Source: Streptomyces cucumeris (lineage in GTDB: Bacteria > Actinomycetota > Actinomycetes > Streptomycetales > Streptomycetaceae). From it: DNA of 64,000 nt. Of the stretch, positions 7,571 through 16,122 are shown one piece after another (the first letter of the stretch is position 1; each line of letters starts with the position of its first letter). A model generated the notes under the pieces. The model saw only the letters and a program-made list of their open reading frames with translations, had not been told where the DNA came from and searched no databases. The stretch is from NCBI RefSeq assembly GCF_024295805.1, contig NZ_JANCLX010000002.1:486293-550292 (forward strand), given 5' to 3'. Both the position numbers and the translations under genes were made by a program.

Positions 7571-7990
7571 GTGTCCGAACGAACGCGCTCCATGTCGCTC
7601 GGGAGTGCGCTGCGGGGGAAGCGGGGGCAGCGGGTGGAGAACTGGATCTCGGTCGAGGGCGCGGACGCGGGCGCGGGTCTTGAATCGCTCGCCGACTGGC
7701 TGCGGGGCGAACCCCGGCTGGCGGGCCGGGTGCGGCCCAGGGCGGCGCCCCCGCGGCGCGGACAGATGGGCGCGGTCGCCGAGTTGCTGGTGGTCTCGGT
7801 CGGTGCGGGCGGTCTGCTCCCCGTCCTGGCGGGGGCGGTGGGCGCCTGGCTGTCGCAGCCCCGGAGGTCCGACCTGCGGATCAAGGTGCACGCCCCTGAC
7901 GGCCGCCATATCGACATCGAGGCGAAACAGGTGAGCAAGGCCGCGGTGGAGGAGATCCTCCGCGAGGCGCTGCGCGAAGAGCGGGAGTAG
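7571..7990 (+). CDS. EACC1-like effector-associated component (adaptor)
   Basis: 139 residues. An Arg-rich N-terminus is followed by one hydrophobic helix (about 67-92, GAVAELLVVSVGAGGLLPVLAGAVGAWL). A small alpha/beta domain ends the protein (SDLRIKVHAPDGRHIDIEAKQVSKAAVEEILREAL). The order helix, SQPRRSDLRIKV and D-G-R-x-I-x-I-E matches what I recall of EACC1 (effector-associated constant component 1), described with caspase- or trypsin-type effectors in predicted bacterial conflict systems. TATGAT (7557-7562) lies eight bases before the GTG and there is no RBS, so the cassette mRNA may be leaderless. Three bases separate it from the caspase gene. Confidence 0.7.
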   Translation: MSERTRSMSLGSALRGKRGQRVENWISVEGADAGAGLESLADWLRGEPRLAGRVRPRAAPPRRGQMGAVAELLVVSVGAGGLLPVLAGAVGAWLSQPRRSDLRIKVHAPDGRHIDIEAKQVSKAAVEEILREALREERE

Positions 7991-7993
7991 ACG

Positions 7994-9307
7994 GTGCGGC
8001 TGCCCGACCCCGAGCGCTCCCGGGTGGTCCTGATCGGCACCAGCACCTACACCGACCCCGAGCTGCCGGATCTCCCGGCCGTGCGGCGGACGGTGCGGGA
8101 TCTGGAGGCCACCCTGACCGACGCCGCCTACGGGGCCGTCCGCCCCGAGCACTGCACGGTGCTGCTGGACAGCGGGGACCTCGACGAGGTCGGGGACGCG
8201 CTGTGGGAGGCCGCGCACCGGGCGGAGGACCTGCTGCTGGTCCACTACGTCGGACACGGTCTGATCGGACCCAAGCGCCACGATCTGTACCTGTCCCTGG
8301 CCAAGAGCCGTTGGGCCCGGCCGGAGTTCGGCTCGCTGGAGTACCGCAAACTGCGTGATGTGGTGCTGGACAGCCCCGCCGCCTCCAAGGTCATCATCCT
8401 CGACAGCTGCTTCTCCGGCCGGGCGCTCAGCGGCACCATGGCCGCGCCGCGGACCACCGTGGCGGGACAGGTCGAGGTCGCGGGCACCTATGTGATGGCC
8501 TCCTCCCCGGACGACGCGGTCTCCCTCGTGCTGGACGGCGAGGAGAACACGGCGTTCACCGGACGGCTGGTCCGGCTGCTGCGCGAGGGAGTGGCGGACG
8601 GGCCCGAACTGCTCAGCATCGACGAGCTCTACCGGCGGCTCCAGCACACCATGGACGTCGAAGGGCTGCCCGAACCGCTCCAGCGCGGCAGTCGTACCGC
8701 GGCCCTGCTCGCCCTCGGCCGCAACCGCGCCCACGGTCTGAGCGCCGGCCGCGCCCGGCGGGCCCGCCACGAGGCGGCCGTGGCGCTGTGCGAGGCCGGG
8801 CGGTACCAGGAGGCGGCCGACGCGCTGAGCGTCCTCCTGGAGGAGCAGCGGATGCAGTTGGGCGCGGACCACGAGGAGACGCTGCGCGGCCACCAATGGC
8901 TCGCGCACAGCCTCGGTGGGGCCGGGGACCCGGCGGGGGCGGCCCGGACGCTGGATGAGATCCACGTCCGGCAGCGGACCGTGCTCGGCGCCGACCATCC
9001 GGACACCCTGCGCACCCGCCAGTTCCTCGCCGTCAACCTGGGCGAGTCCGGGCGGCGTCCGGAGGCGGTCAAGATGCTGCGGCTGCTGCTGATCGACCGG
9101 CGGCGGGTGCTCGGCCCGGACGATGTCCACACCCTGCGCACCCGGCACGTCCTGGCGCACAACCTGGCGCGCTCCGGGGAGCCGGACGAGGCGGAGGCCC
9201 TGCTGCGCGAACTGGCCGCCGACCGTGAGCGGATCCTCGGCGCGGACCATCCGCACACCCGGCGGGTGCTGAGCGATCTGTCCGCCCTGCTCCGCGAGGT
9301 GAGTTGA
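7994..9307 (+). CDS. Caspase-like (C14) peptidase with C-terminal TPR repeats
   Basis: 437 residues from GTG, with GGGAG just upstream. Residues about 8-230 are a caspase/metacaspase p20-like domain. The catalytic His is His88 (HYVGHG) and the catalytic Cys is Cys139 (IILDSCFSG), each after the expected hydrophobic strand, so the protease should be active. Residues about 265-430 hold at least three ~42-residue kinesin-light-chain-type TPRs, each with LGADHP-T-RT-like signatures. The TPRs could sense a partner or substrate. Its TGA overlaps the next ATG (TGATG), coupling it to the Clp-N/AAA gene. A role in regulated proteolysis or cell suicide is inferred from the family. Confidence 0.88.
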   Translation: MRLPDPERSRVVLIGTSTYTDPELPDLPAVRRTVRDLEATLTDAAYGAVRPEHCTVLLDSGDLDEVGDALWEAAHRAEDLLLVHYVGHGLIGPKRHDLYLSLAKSRWARPEFGSLEYRKLRDVVLDSPAASKVIILDSCFSGRALSGTMAAPRTTVAGQVEVAGTYVMASSPDDAVSLVLDGEENTAFTGRLVRLLREGVADGPELLSIDELYRRLQHTMDVEGLPEPLQRGSRTAALLALGRNRAHGLSAGRARRARHEAAVALCEAGRYQEAADALSVLLEEQRMQLGADHEETLRGHQWLAHSLGGAGDPAGAARTLDEIHVRQRTVLGADHPDTLRTRQFLAVNLGESGRRPEAVKMLRLLLIDRRRVLGPDDVHTLRTRHVLAHNLARSGEPDEAEALLRELAADRERILGADHPHTRRVLSDLSALLREVS

Positions 9308-11079
9308 TGTTCGAGCGGTTCACCGACACCGCGCGGCGCGCCGTCGTGGTCGCCCAGGAGGAGGCCCGGCGCTTCCACCACGACTACATCGGCACCGAGC
9401 ACCTCCTGCTCGGTGTGCTCGCCGTGGGTGGTACGCCGGGCCTCCAGGCCCTGGAGGCGGCCGGGATCGCACCGGACGCCGTGCGGGCCCGCACGGAACA
9501 GTTCCTGGAGCGCGGCGCGGTGGCTCCCACGGGCTATATCCCCTTCACTCCGCGTGCCAAGAAGGTGCTGGAGCTCTCGCTGCGTGAAGCGCTCCAGCTC
9601 GGGGTCGGCCACATCGGTACCGAGCATCTGCTGCTCGGGCTGATGCGGGAGGGCGAAGGGATCGCGGCCCAGGTGCTGCGGTCCTTCGGCGCCGCATCGG
9701 AGGGACTGCACGCCTCCGTGCGCACGCTCGAACCGCTCTCCGCCCCGGAGGCGCAGGACCTTGCGACGCAGGAGCAGACGCCGGTCGCCCCGGCCCCCGT
9801 CGCCCCGGCCCCCGCCGTACAGACCCAGCCCGGCGGGTTCCAGTTCGAGCGCTACACCGACCGTGCCCGCCAGGCCGTGGTGTCCGCCCAGGAAGAGGCG
9901 CGGGGCCTGAGACACAACTACATCGGCGGCGAGCACCTGTTGCTGGGTCTGCTCACGGCGGAGGGCGTCGCCGCTTTGGCCCTGGAGAGTCTGGGGGTGT
10001 CGTACGCGTGGGCGCACGGCCGGATCGTGGAGATCATCGGGCTCGGCACCGAAACCCCCACCGGCCACCTCCCCTTCACCCCGCGCATCAAGAAGGTCAT
10101 GGAGCTCGCCCTGCGGGAGGCCGCCACCCTCGACCACCGTTACATCGGTGTGGAGCATCTGCTGCTGGGGCTGATGCGCGAGGGCGAGGGGGTGGCCGTG
10201 CAGCTCCTCACCGGCTTCCTCGGCGAGGACGGCCCCCGGCGGGTGCGTGAGCGGGTCGTGCAGCTCATCACCGACCCGCCGGAGGTGCAGGAGCAGGAGC
10301 CGTCCGTACCGGAGCCGCCGGTGCCCGCGGAGCCGCCGGTGACCGCCTCGCGCGATCTCACCGAGGCCGCGCGGCGGTCGCGGCTCGATCCGGTGGCCGG
10401 GCGGGAGCGGGAGATCCAGCGCTTGATGCAGGTGCTGATGCGCAAGTCCCGCAACAGTGCGCTGCTGGTGGGGGAGGCGGGCGTCGGCCGGACGTCGATC
10501 GTCATGGGGCTGGCCCAGCGGCTGGCCGGTGGTGAGGCGCCGGCGGGGCTCTCGGGGGTGCGGCTGCGCGCCGTCCACCCCGGTCGGCTGCGTACGGCGC
10601 TGGCGGAGCTGCGCGATCGCGCCACCACCGTGCTCTTCCTCGACGACGCCGATCTGGCCGAGGGCTCGGACACCCTGTCCGCGCTGCGGGGGTCCGGGGT
10701 CCGGGTGATCGCGGTGGTCGAACCGGCCGCGCACCGGCCCGCGCTGGAGACGTTCTTCCAGCCGGTCCCGGTGGGTGAGCCGTCCCTGGAGGACACGGTG
10801 GCCATCCTGCGGCTGCTGCGCCCCGAGTACGAGCGCCACCACGCCGTCTCCATCACCGATGACGCCCTGGAGGCGGCCGTCACCCTCACCGTCCGCCACC
10901 TGCCCGGCCGGGTGCTGCCGGGCAAGGCCATCGAGGTGCTGGACGAGGCGGGGGCCCGGGTGCGGCTGACCGACGGTGCGCAGACGGTGGACGCGGCGGT
11001 GGTCGCCGAGCTCTTCGCGGAGGTCGCGGGCCCGCCGCGGCGCTTCGACGACGACCGCTATGTCTGGGCCATGAGCTGA
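9307..11079 (+). CDS. Double Clp-N domain protein with degenerate ClpC-type AAA domain
   Basis: 590 residues from the ATG in TGATG. Two Clp-N repeat domains (about 1-143 and 178-325; each has FERFTD or FERYTD, then EHLLLG twice) are joined by a Pro/Ala/Gln linker. A Pro/Glu linker then leads to one AAA domain (about 350-590) like ClpC D1. The Walker A motif reads GEAGVGRTS, with Arg395 where the ATP-binding Lys should be. Walker B is LFLDDAD, with Asp447 for the catalytic Glu. There is no second AAA ring and no visible ClpP-binding loop. It probably recognises substrates or scaffolds rather than unfolds them, perhaps feeding the neighbouring caspase. Confidence 0.85.
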   Translation: MFERFTDTARRAVVVAQEEARRFHHDYIGTEHLLLGVLAVGGTPGLQALEAAGIAPDAVRARTEQFLERGAVAPTGYIPFTPRAKKVLELSLREALQLGVGHIGTEHLLLGLMREGEGIAAQVLRSFGAASEGLHASVRTLEPLSAPEAQDLATQEQTPVAPAPVAPAPAVQTQPGGFQFERYTDRARQAVVSAQEEARGLRHNYIGGEHLLLGLLTAEGVAALALESLGVSYAWAHGRIVEIIGLGTETPTGHLPFTPRIKKVMELALREAATLDHRYIGVEHLLLGLMREGEGVAVQLLTGFLGEDGPRRVRERVVQLITDPPEVQEQEPSVPEPPVPAEPPVTASRDLTEAARRSRLDPVAGREREIQRLMQVLMRKSRNSALLVGEAGVGRTSIVMGLAQRLAGGEAPAGLSGVRLRAVHPGRLRTALAELRDRATTVLFLDDADLAEGSDTLSALRGSGVRVIAVVEPAAHRPALETFFQPVPVGEPSLEDTVAILRLLRPEYERHHAVSITDDALEAAVTLTVRHLPGRVLPGKAIEVLDEAGARVRLTDGAQTVDAAVVAELFAEVAGPPRRFDDDRYVWAMS

Positions 11080-11100
11080 GGCCCGCCGGGGAGACGCCGA

Positions 11101-11128
11101 CGGCCGGACTCCCGGGGGAGTCCGGCCG
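11101..11128. terminator. Bidirectional hairpin terminator between the AAA gene and pyk
   Basis: CGGCCGGACTCCC (11101-11113) pairs perfectly with GGGAGTCCGGCCG (11116-11128). It lies between two convergent genes, 22 bases after one stop and 28 from the other, so it can serve both. Confidence 0.75.
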
Positions 11129-11155
11129 TTCGCCGTTCGCGTGCGGGGGAGGGGG

Positions 11156-12583
11156 TTACTGCCCCTCGCCGCCCAGGTGGTGCACCCGCACCATGTTGGT
11201 GGTGCCGGGGACGCCGGGGGGCGAACCGGCCGTGATGATCATGGTGTCACCCGCGGAGTAGCGGCCCAGCTTCAGCAGTTCGGCGTCGACCAGGTCCACC
11301 ATCGCGTCGGTGTTCTCGACATAGGGCACCACGAAAGACTCCACGCCCCAGCTCAGGGTCAGCCGGTTGCGGGTGGCGGCGTCGGTGGTGAAGGCCAGGA
11401 TCGGCTGCTGGGCACGGTAGCGGGAGAGCCGCCGGGCGGTGTCACCGGACTTGGTGAACGCCACCAGCGACTTGGCGCCCAGGAAGTCGGCGATCTCGCA
11501 GGCCGCGCGGGCCACCGAACCGCCCTGCGTCCGCGGCTTCTTGCCCGGCACCAGCGGCTGGAGGCCACGGGAGAGCAGCTCCTCCTCGGCGGCCTGGACG
11601 ATCCGGGACATCGTCTTCACGGTCTCGATCGGGTACGAGCCGACCGAGGACTCGGCGGAGAGCATGACCGCGTCCGCGCCGTCCAGGATCGCGTTGGCGA
11701 CGTCGGACGCCTCGGCGCGGGTGGGGCGGGAGTTGGTGATCATCGACTCCATCATCTGGGTCGCCACGATCACCGGCTTGGCGTTCCGGCGGCACAGCTC
11801 GATCAGCCGCTTCTGCACCATCGGGACCTTCTCCAGCGGGTACTCCACCGCCAGGTCACCACGGGCCACCATCACGGCGTCGAAGGCATCGACGACCTCG
11901 GTCATATTGGCGACCGCCTGGGGCTTCTCGACCTTGGCGATCACCGGTACCCGGCGGCCCACCTCGTCCATCACCCGGTGGACGTCGCGGACGTCGGCTG
12001 CGTCCCGGACGAAGGACAGCGCGACCATGTCGCAGCCCATGCCCAGGGCGAACTTCAGGTCCTCGACATCCTTCTCGGACAGCGCCGGGACATTGACCGC
12101 CGCGCCCGGCAGGTTGATCCCCTTGTGGTCGGAGATCACCCCGCCCTCGATCACGATGGTCCGCACCCGCGGACCCTCGACCGCGGTGACCCGCAGCTCC
12201 ACGTTGCCGTCGTTGATCAGGACCTGGTCGCCCTTGGACACATCGCCCGGCAGCCCCTTGTAGGTGGTGCCGCAGATGGTCCGGTCACCGGGGACGTCCT
12301 CGGTGGTGATGATGAACTCGTCACCGCGGACCAGCTCCACCGGACCGTCGGCGAAGGTCTCCAGTCGGATCTTGGGGCCCTGGAGGTCGGCCAGCACGCC
12401 CACCGCGCGGCCGGTCTCCTCGGAGGCCTTGCGGACGCGGTGGTACCGCTCCTCGTGCTCCGCGTGGCTCCCGTGGCTCATATTGAATCGGGCCACGTTC
12501 ATCCCGGCCTCGATCAGCGACTTCAGCTGGTCGTAGGAGTCGACGGCGGGGCCCAGGGTGCAGACGATTTTGGAACGGCGCAT
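11156..12583 (-). CDS. pyk: Pyruvate kinase
   Basis: 475 residues, full length for a bacterial pyruvate kinase. It transfers phosphate from phosphoenolpyruvate to ADP at the end of glycolysis. Visible motifs are the N-terminal RRSKIVCTLGP, ARFNMSHG, LADLQGPKIR, the catalytic AKVEKP lysine, MVARGDLAVE and the active-site loop ATQMMESMITN. A C-terminal regulatory domain follows. On the minus strand, TAGGAT lies seven bases before the ATG; the overlapping AGGA could also act as an RBS. It is convergent with the caspase cassette. ackA and pta lie behind it on the same strand, 72 bases upstream. Confidence 0.95.
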   Translation of the reverse strand: MRRSKIVCTLGPAVDSYDQLKSLIEAGMNVARFNMSHGSHAEHEERYHRVRKASEETGRAVGVLADLQGPKIRLETFADGPVELVRGDEFIITTEDVPGDRTICGTTYKGLPGDVSKGDQVLINDGNVELRVTAVEGPRVRTIVIEGGVISDHKGINLPGAAVNVPALSEKDVEDLKFALGMGCDMVALSFVRDAADVRDVHRVMDEVGRRVPVIAKVEKPQAVANMTEVVDAFDAVMVARGDLAVEYPLEKVPMVQKRLIELCRRNAKPVIVATQMMESMITNSRPTRAEASDVANAILDGADAVMLSAESSVGSYPIETVKTMSRIVQAAEEELLSRGLQPLVPGKKPRTQGGSVARAACEIADFLGAKSLVAFTKSGDTARRLSRYRAQQPILAFTTDAATRNRLTLSWGVESFVVPYVENTDAMVDLVDAELLKLGRYSAGDTMIITAGSPPGVPGTTNMVRVHHLGGEGQ

Positions 12584-12655
12584 GAGGCTGATCCTATCGG
12601 TTTGTTTCGGAGCGGAATATTTCAGGCCGGAGAAGGACCGACAACAAATCGACGG

Positions 12656-13801
12656 CTAGTCGCTGACCAGGTCGAACGTCTGGCTGGCGATCTCCAGCTC
12701 TTCATCGGTGGGCACCACGGCCACCGCGACCCGGCTGTTCTCGGTGGAGATCAGCCGTGCCCCGGAGCCGCGCAGCGCGTTGCGCACCGCGTCCACCTCG
12801 ACACCGAACGCGGTGAGCCCGCGCATCGCCGCCTCCCGGACCGCCGCGGAGTTCTCCCCCACGCCGGCGGTAAAGGCGATGGCGTCCACCCTGCCGAGTA
12901 CCGCGGTGTACGCGCCCACATACTTCCGCAGCCGGTGGATGTAGATGTCGAAGGCGAGCTGCGCTTCGGCGTCGCCCTCGCCCATCCGGCGGCCGATCTC
13001 CCGCATGTCGTTGTCCCCGCACAGCCCCAGCAGTCCGCTGCGCTTGTTCAGCAGGGTGTCGATCTCGTCGATGGACATCCCGCCCACCCGGGACAGGTGG
13101 AAGATCGCCGCCGCGTCCAGATCGCCCGAGCGGGTGCCCATCACCAGGCCCTCCAGCGGGGTGAGCCCCATCGAGGTGTCCACGCACACCCCGCCGCGCA
13201 CGGCCGAGGCGCTGGCCCCGTTGCCCAGGTGCAGCACGATGGTGTTGACCTCGGACACGTCCCGGTCCAGCAGGGCCGCGGTGGCGCGGGAGACATAGGC
13301 GTGCGAGGTGCCGTGGAAACCGTAGCGGCGCACCCCGAACCGGTCGGCGGTGTCCACGTCGACGGCGTAGCGCGCGGCCGACTCCGGCATCGTCGAGTGG
13401 AACGCCGTGTCGAACACCGCGACCTGCGGCAGGTCCGGGCGCAGCTCACGGGCCACCTTGATCCCGGTGACATTGGCCGGGTTGTGCAGCGGGGCCAGCG
13501 GGATCAGCTTCTCGATCTCCTCGACCACCTCATCGGTGATCAGCGCGGGCTCGGTGAACCGGGTGCCGCCGTGCACCACCCGGTGGCCGACCGCCGCCAG
13601 CTCCGGGGAGTCCAGCCCCAGGTCCTGCCGGGCCAGCTCCTCGGCGACCTGCTTGAGGGCGGCCGCGTGGTCGGCGACCGGGCCCTCCCCGATGCGCTCG
13701 ACGAGGCCGGAGGCGAGCCGGGTGCCGTCGGCCATGTCCAGGAGCTGGTACTTCACCGATGAGGAGCCGGAGTTGAGGACGAGGACGCGGGAGCCGTTCA
13801 C
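12656..13801 (-). CDS. ackA: Acetate kinase
   Basis: 381 residues. It makes ATP and acetate from acetyl phosphate. Family signatures are VLVLNSGSSSVKY at the N-terminus, GHRVVHGGTRF, FDTAFHSTMP, YGFHGTSHAYV and GVGENSAAVRE. The GTG start overlaps the pta stop (GTGA), giving direct translational coupling. The pta-ackA pair therefore acts as one overflow module converting acetyl-CoA to acetate, or reassimilating acetate. Confidence 0.95.
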   Translation of the reverse strand: MNGSRVLVLNSGSSSVKYQLLDMADGTRLASGLVERIGEGPVADHAAALKQVAEELARQDLGLDSPELAAVGHRVVHGGTRFTEPALITDEVVEEIEKLIPLAPLHNPANVTGIKVARELRPDLPQVAVFDTAFHSTMPESAARYAVDVDTADRFGVRRYGFHGTSHAYVSRATAALLDRDVSEVNTIVLHLGNGASASAVRGGVCVDTSMGLTPLEGLVMGTRSGDLDAAAIFHLSRVGGMSIDEIDTLLNKRSGLLGLCGDNDMREIGRRMGEGDAEAQLAFDIYIHRLRKYVGAYTAVLGRVDAIAFTAGVGENSAAVREAAMRGLTAFGVEVDAVRNALRGSGARLISTENSRVAVAVVPTDEELEIASQTFDLVSD

Positions 13802-15912
13802 GCGGACTGCACCTTCTGTGTCGGGGACGTGGCGGTCGGGGACGCCGGGGATTGCGCCTGGATGGCGGTGATGGAGACGGTGTTGACGATGTCCTGGACG
13901 AGTGCTCCGCGGGACAGGTCGTTCACCGGCTTGCGCAGACCCTGGAGCACCGGGCCGACCGCGACGGCGCCCGCCGAGCGCTGGACGGCCTTGTAGGTGT
14001 TGTTGCCGGTGTTCAGGTCCGGGAAGATCAGCACGGTGGCCTTGCCCGCCACCTCGGAGTCGGGCAGCTTGGTCGCCGCCACCGCGGCGTCCACCGCGGC
14101 GTCGTACTGGATGGGGCCCTCGACCAGCAGATCGGGGCGGCGCTCCCGCACCAGCTCGGTGGCCTTGCGGACCTTGTCCACATCGGCGCCGGAGCCGGAG
14201 GTGCCGGTGGAGTACGAGAGCATCGCGATCCTCGGCTCCACCCCGAACTGGGCGGCGGTGGTCGCCGACTGGATGGCGATGTCCGCGAGCTGCTCGGCGT
14301 CGGGGTCGGGGTTGACCGCGCAGTCGCCGTAGACCAGCACCCGGTCGGCCAGGCACATGAAGAACACCGACGAGACGATATGGGCACCCCGCGCGGTCTT
14401 GATGATCTCGAAGGCGGGCCGGATGGTGGCGGCGGTGGAGTGCACCGCTCCGGAGACCATGCCGTCGGCCAGCCCCTCCTGCACCATCAGGGTGCCGAAG
14501 TAGGAGACGTCGGCCACCACGTCGTAGGCCAGCTCGTAGGAGACGCCCTTGTGGGCGCGCAGCTCCGCGTAGTTCTCGGCGAAGCGCTCCCGCAGCGGTG
14601 AGGTCTGCGGATCGACCACATCGGCGTCCGCGAGCTGGATGCCCAGCTCGGCGGCGCGCTTGCGGACCGCGTCCTCCTCACCGAGCAGGGTGAGGTCGCA
14701 GACGTCCCGGCGCAGCAGCACATCGGCCGCCCGCAGCACCCGCTCCTCGGTGCCCTCGGGGAGGACCACCCGGCGCCGCTGCGAACGCGAGCGCTCGATC
14801 AGCTCGTGCTCGAACATCATCGGGGTGACCCGGCCGGAGCGGGCCACCGCGATCCGCTCGGTGAGCGCCGCGGTGTCCACGTGCCGCTCGAAGAGGCCGA
14901 GCGCGGTCTCCGCCTTGCGCGGCGCGCCCGCGTTGAGCTTGCCCTCGATCGCGAACAGCTCGGCCGCGGTCGGGAAGGACCCGCCCGCCACCGACACCAC
15001 CGGGGTGCCCGGGGCCAGCCGGGAGGCGAGCGCCAGGATGTCCGGGCCCGGCCGCTCGTCCAGGGTGAGCAGCACGCCGGCGATGGCCGGGGCGCCCGCG
15101 CTGTGCGCGGCCAGCGCGCCCACGATCAGATCGGCGCGGTCCCCGGGCGTCACCACCAGACAGCCCTCGGTGAGCGCGGGCAGGAAGCTGGGCAGCATGG
15201 CGCCGCCGAAGACGAAGTCGCGGACGTCCCTCGACAGTCCGCCGTGATCGCCGAGCAGTACTTCGGCGCCCAGGGTGCGGACGATCTGCGAGACGGTGGG
15301 CGCCGACAGCGAGCCGTCCTCGGGCAGTGCGTAGCAGGGGACCGGCAGCCGGGAGTCCAGCCGTCCGGCGATCGCCTCGCGGTCCTCGGGGGCGACCCGG
15401 TTGACCACCACGGCGACCACGTCACAGCCCTGGGCCTCATAGGCGCGGTAGGCGTTGTGCGCCTCGGCGCCGACCGACTCCGCGGTCTGGTTCTGGCCGC
15501 CCACCACGGTGATCACCGAGGCGCCGAACTCATTGGCCAGCCGGGCGTTGAGCCCCAGCTCGTCGGGGAGGCTGGTGGCCGCGTAGTCACTGCCCAGCAC
15601 CAGGACGTACTCGTACTCCCGGGCCACCTCGTGGAACCGGCCGACCAGCCGTGACACCAGCTCGTCGGTGCCCCGCTCGGCCTGGAGGCCGGCCGCCTCC
15701 TCGTATGTCATACCGAGGGCCGACCCGGGGGGCTGGCTCAGCCGGTAGCGGGCCCGCAGCAGGTCGAAGAGCCGGTCGGGGTCGTCGTGCACCAGGGGCC
15801 GGAACACCCCGACCCGGTCGACGTGGCGGGTCAGGAGCTCCATGACCCCCAGTTCGACGACCTGGCGCCCGTCGCCGCGTTCGATCCCGGTCACGTACAC
15901 GCTGCGCGTCAC
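13798..15912 (-). CDS. pta: Phosphate acetyltransferase (long form)
   Basis: 704 residues: an N-terminal BioD-like domain (about 1-200), a central DRTGG-like domain (about 210-330) and a C-terminal catalytic PTA_PTB domain (about 375-700; VVLPEGTEERVLRAAD, YGDCAVNPDPDAEQLADIA, FPDLNTGNNTYKAVQRSAG). It interconverts acetyl-CoA and acetyl phosphate. The N-terminal loop reads GIERGDGRQVVELG and lacks the GK[ST] of a working P-loop, so the regulatory domain probably does not bind ATP in the usual way. The GTG start has GGAG seven bases upstream. The 210-base divergent gap to pfkA contains TTGACA on the plus strand and TACAAT on the minus strand, without clear partners. Confidence 0.95.
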   Translation of the reverse strand: MTRSVYVTGIERGDGRQVVELGVMELLTRHVDRVGVFRPLVHDDPDRLFDLLRARYRLSQPPGSALGMTYEEAAGLQAERGTDELVSRLVGRFHEVAREYEYVLVLGSDYAATSLPDELGLNARLANEFGASVITVVGGQNQTAESVGAEAHNAYRAYEAQGCDVVAVVVNRVAPEDREAIAGRLDSRLPVPCYALPEDGSLSAPTVSQIVRTLGAEVLLGDHGGLSRDVRDFVFGGAMLPSFLPALTEGCLVVTPGDRADLIVGALAAHSAGAPAIAGVLLTLDERPGPDILALASRLAPGTPVVSVAGGSFPTAAELFAIEGKLNAGAPRKAETALGLFERHVDTAALTERIAVARSGRVTPMMFEHELIERSRSQRRRVVLPEGTEERVLRAADVLLRRDVCDLTLLGEEDAVRKRAAELGIQLADADVVDPQTSPLRERFAENYAELRAHKGVSYELAYDVVADVSYFGTLMVQEGLADGMVSGAVHSTAATIRPAFEIIKTARGAHIVSSVFFMCLADRVLVYGDCAVNPDPDAEQLADIAIQSATTAAQFGVEPRIAMLSYSTGTSGSGADVDKVRKATELVRERRPDLLVEGPIQYDAAVDAAVAATKLPDSEVAGKATVLIFPDLNTGNNTYKAVQRSAGAVAVGPVLQGLRKPVNDLSRGALVQDIVNTVSITAIQAQSPASPTATSPTQKVQSA

Positions 15913-16122
15913 GCGTGATCTCCGTTTCCTCGGCGTTGTTCGGTGTTGTCCTGGCGTACGTCCTTCGGACGCAAATTGACCACATTGTATGGCCCAGTCC
16001 TCTTGACAATACCTGCGGCCGTCGTTAAGGCGCTCGCCAGTACGAGGGATACAGCACTACCGAGCCCATGAAACAATCGGACTGGCTCAGATCTACCCGT
16101 AGGGAGCAGGAGACACAGCACG

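Noticed and set aside
9307..11079. A second functional ClpC unfoldase
   Set aside because: There is only one AAA domain, the Walker A lysine is Arg, and no ClpP-binding loop or second AAA module is visible.
7571..11079. A toxin-antitoxin pair
   Set aside because: No small antitoxin gene overlaps the protease, and the three-gene order fits an effector cassette better.
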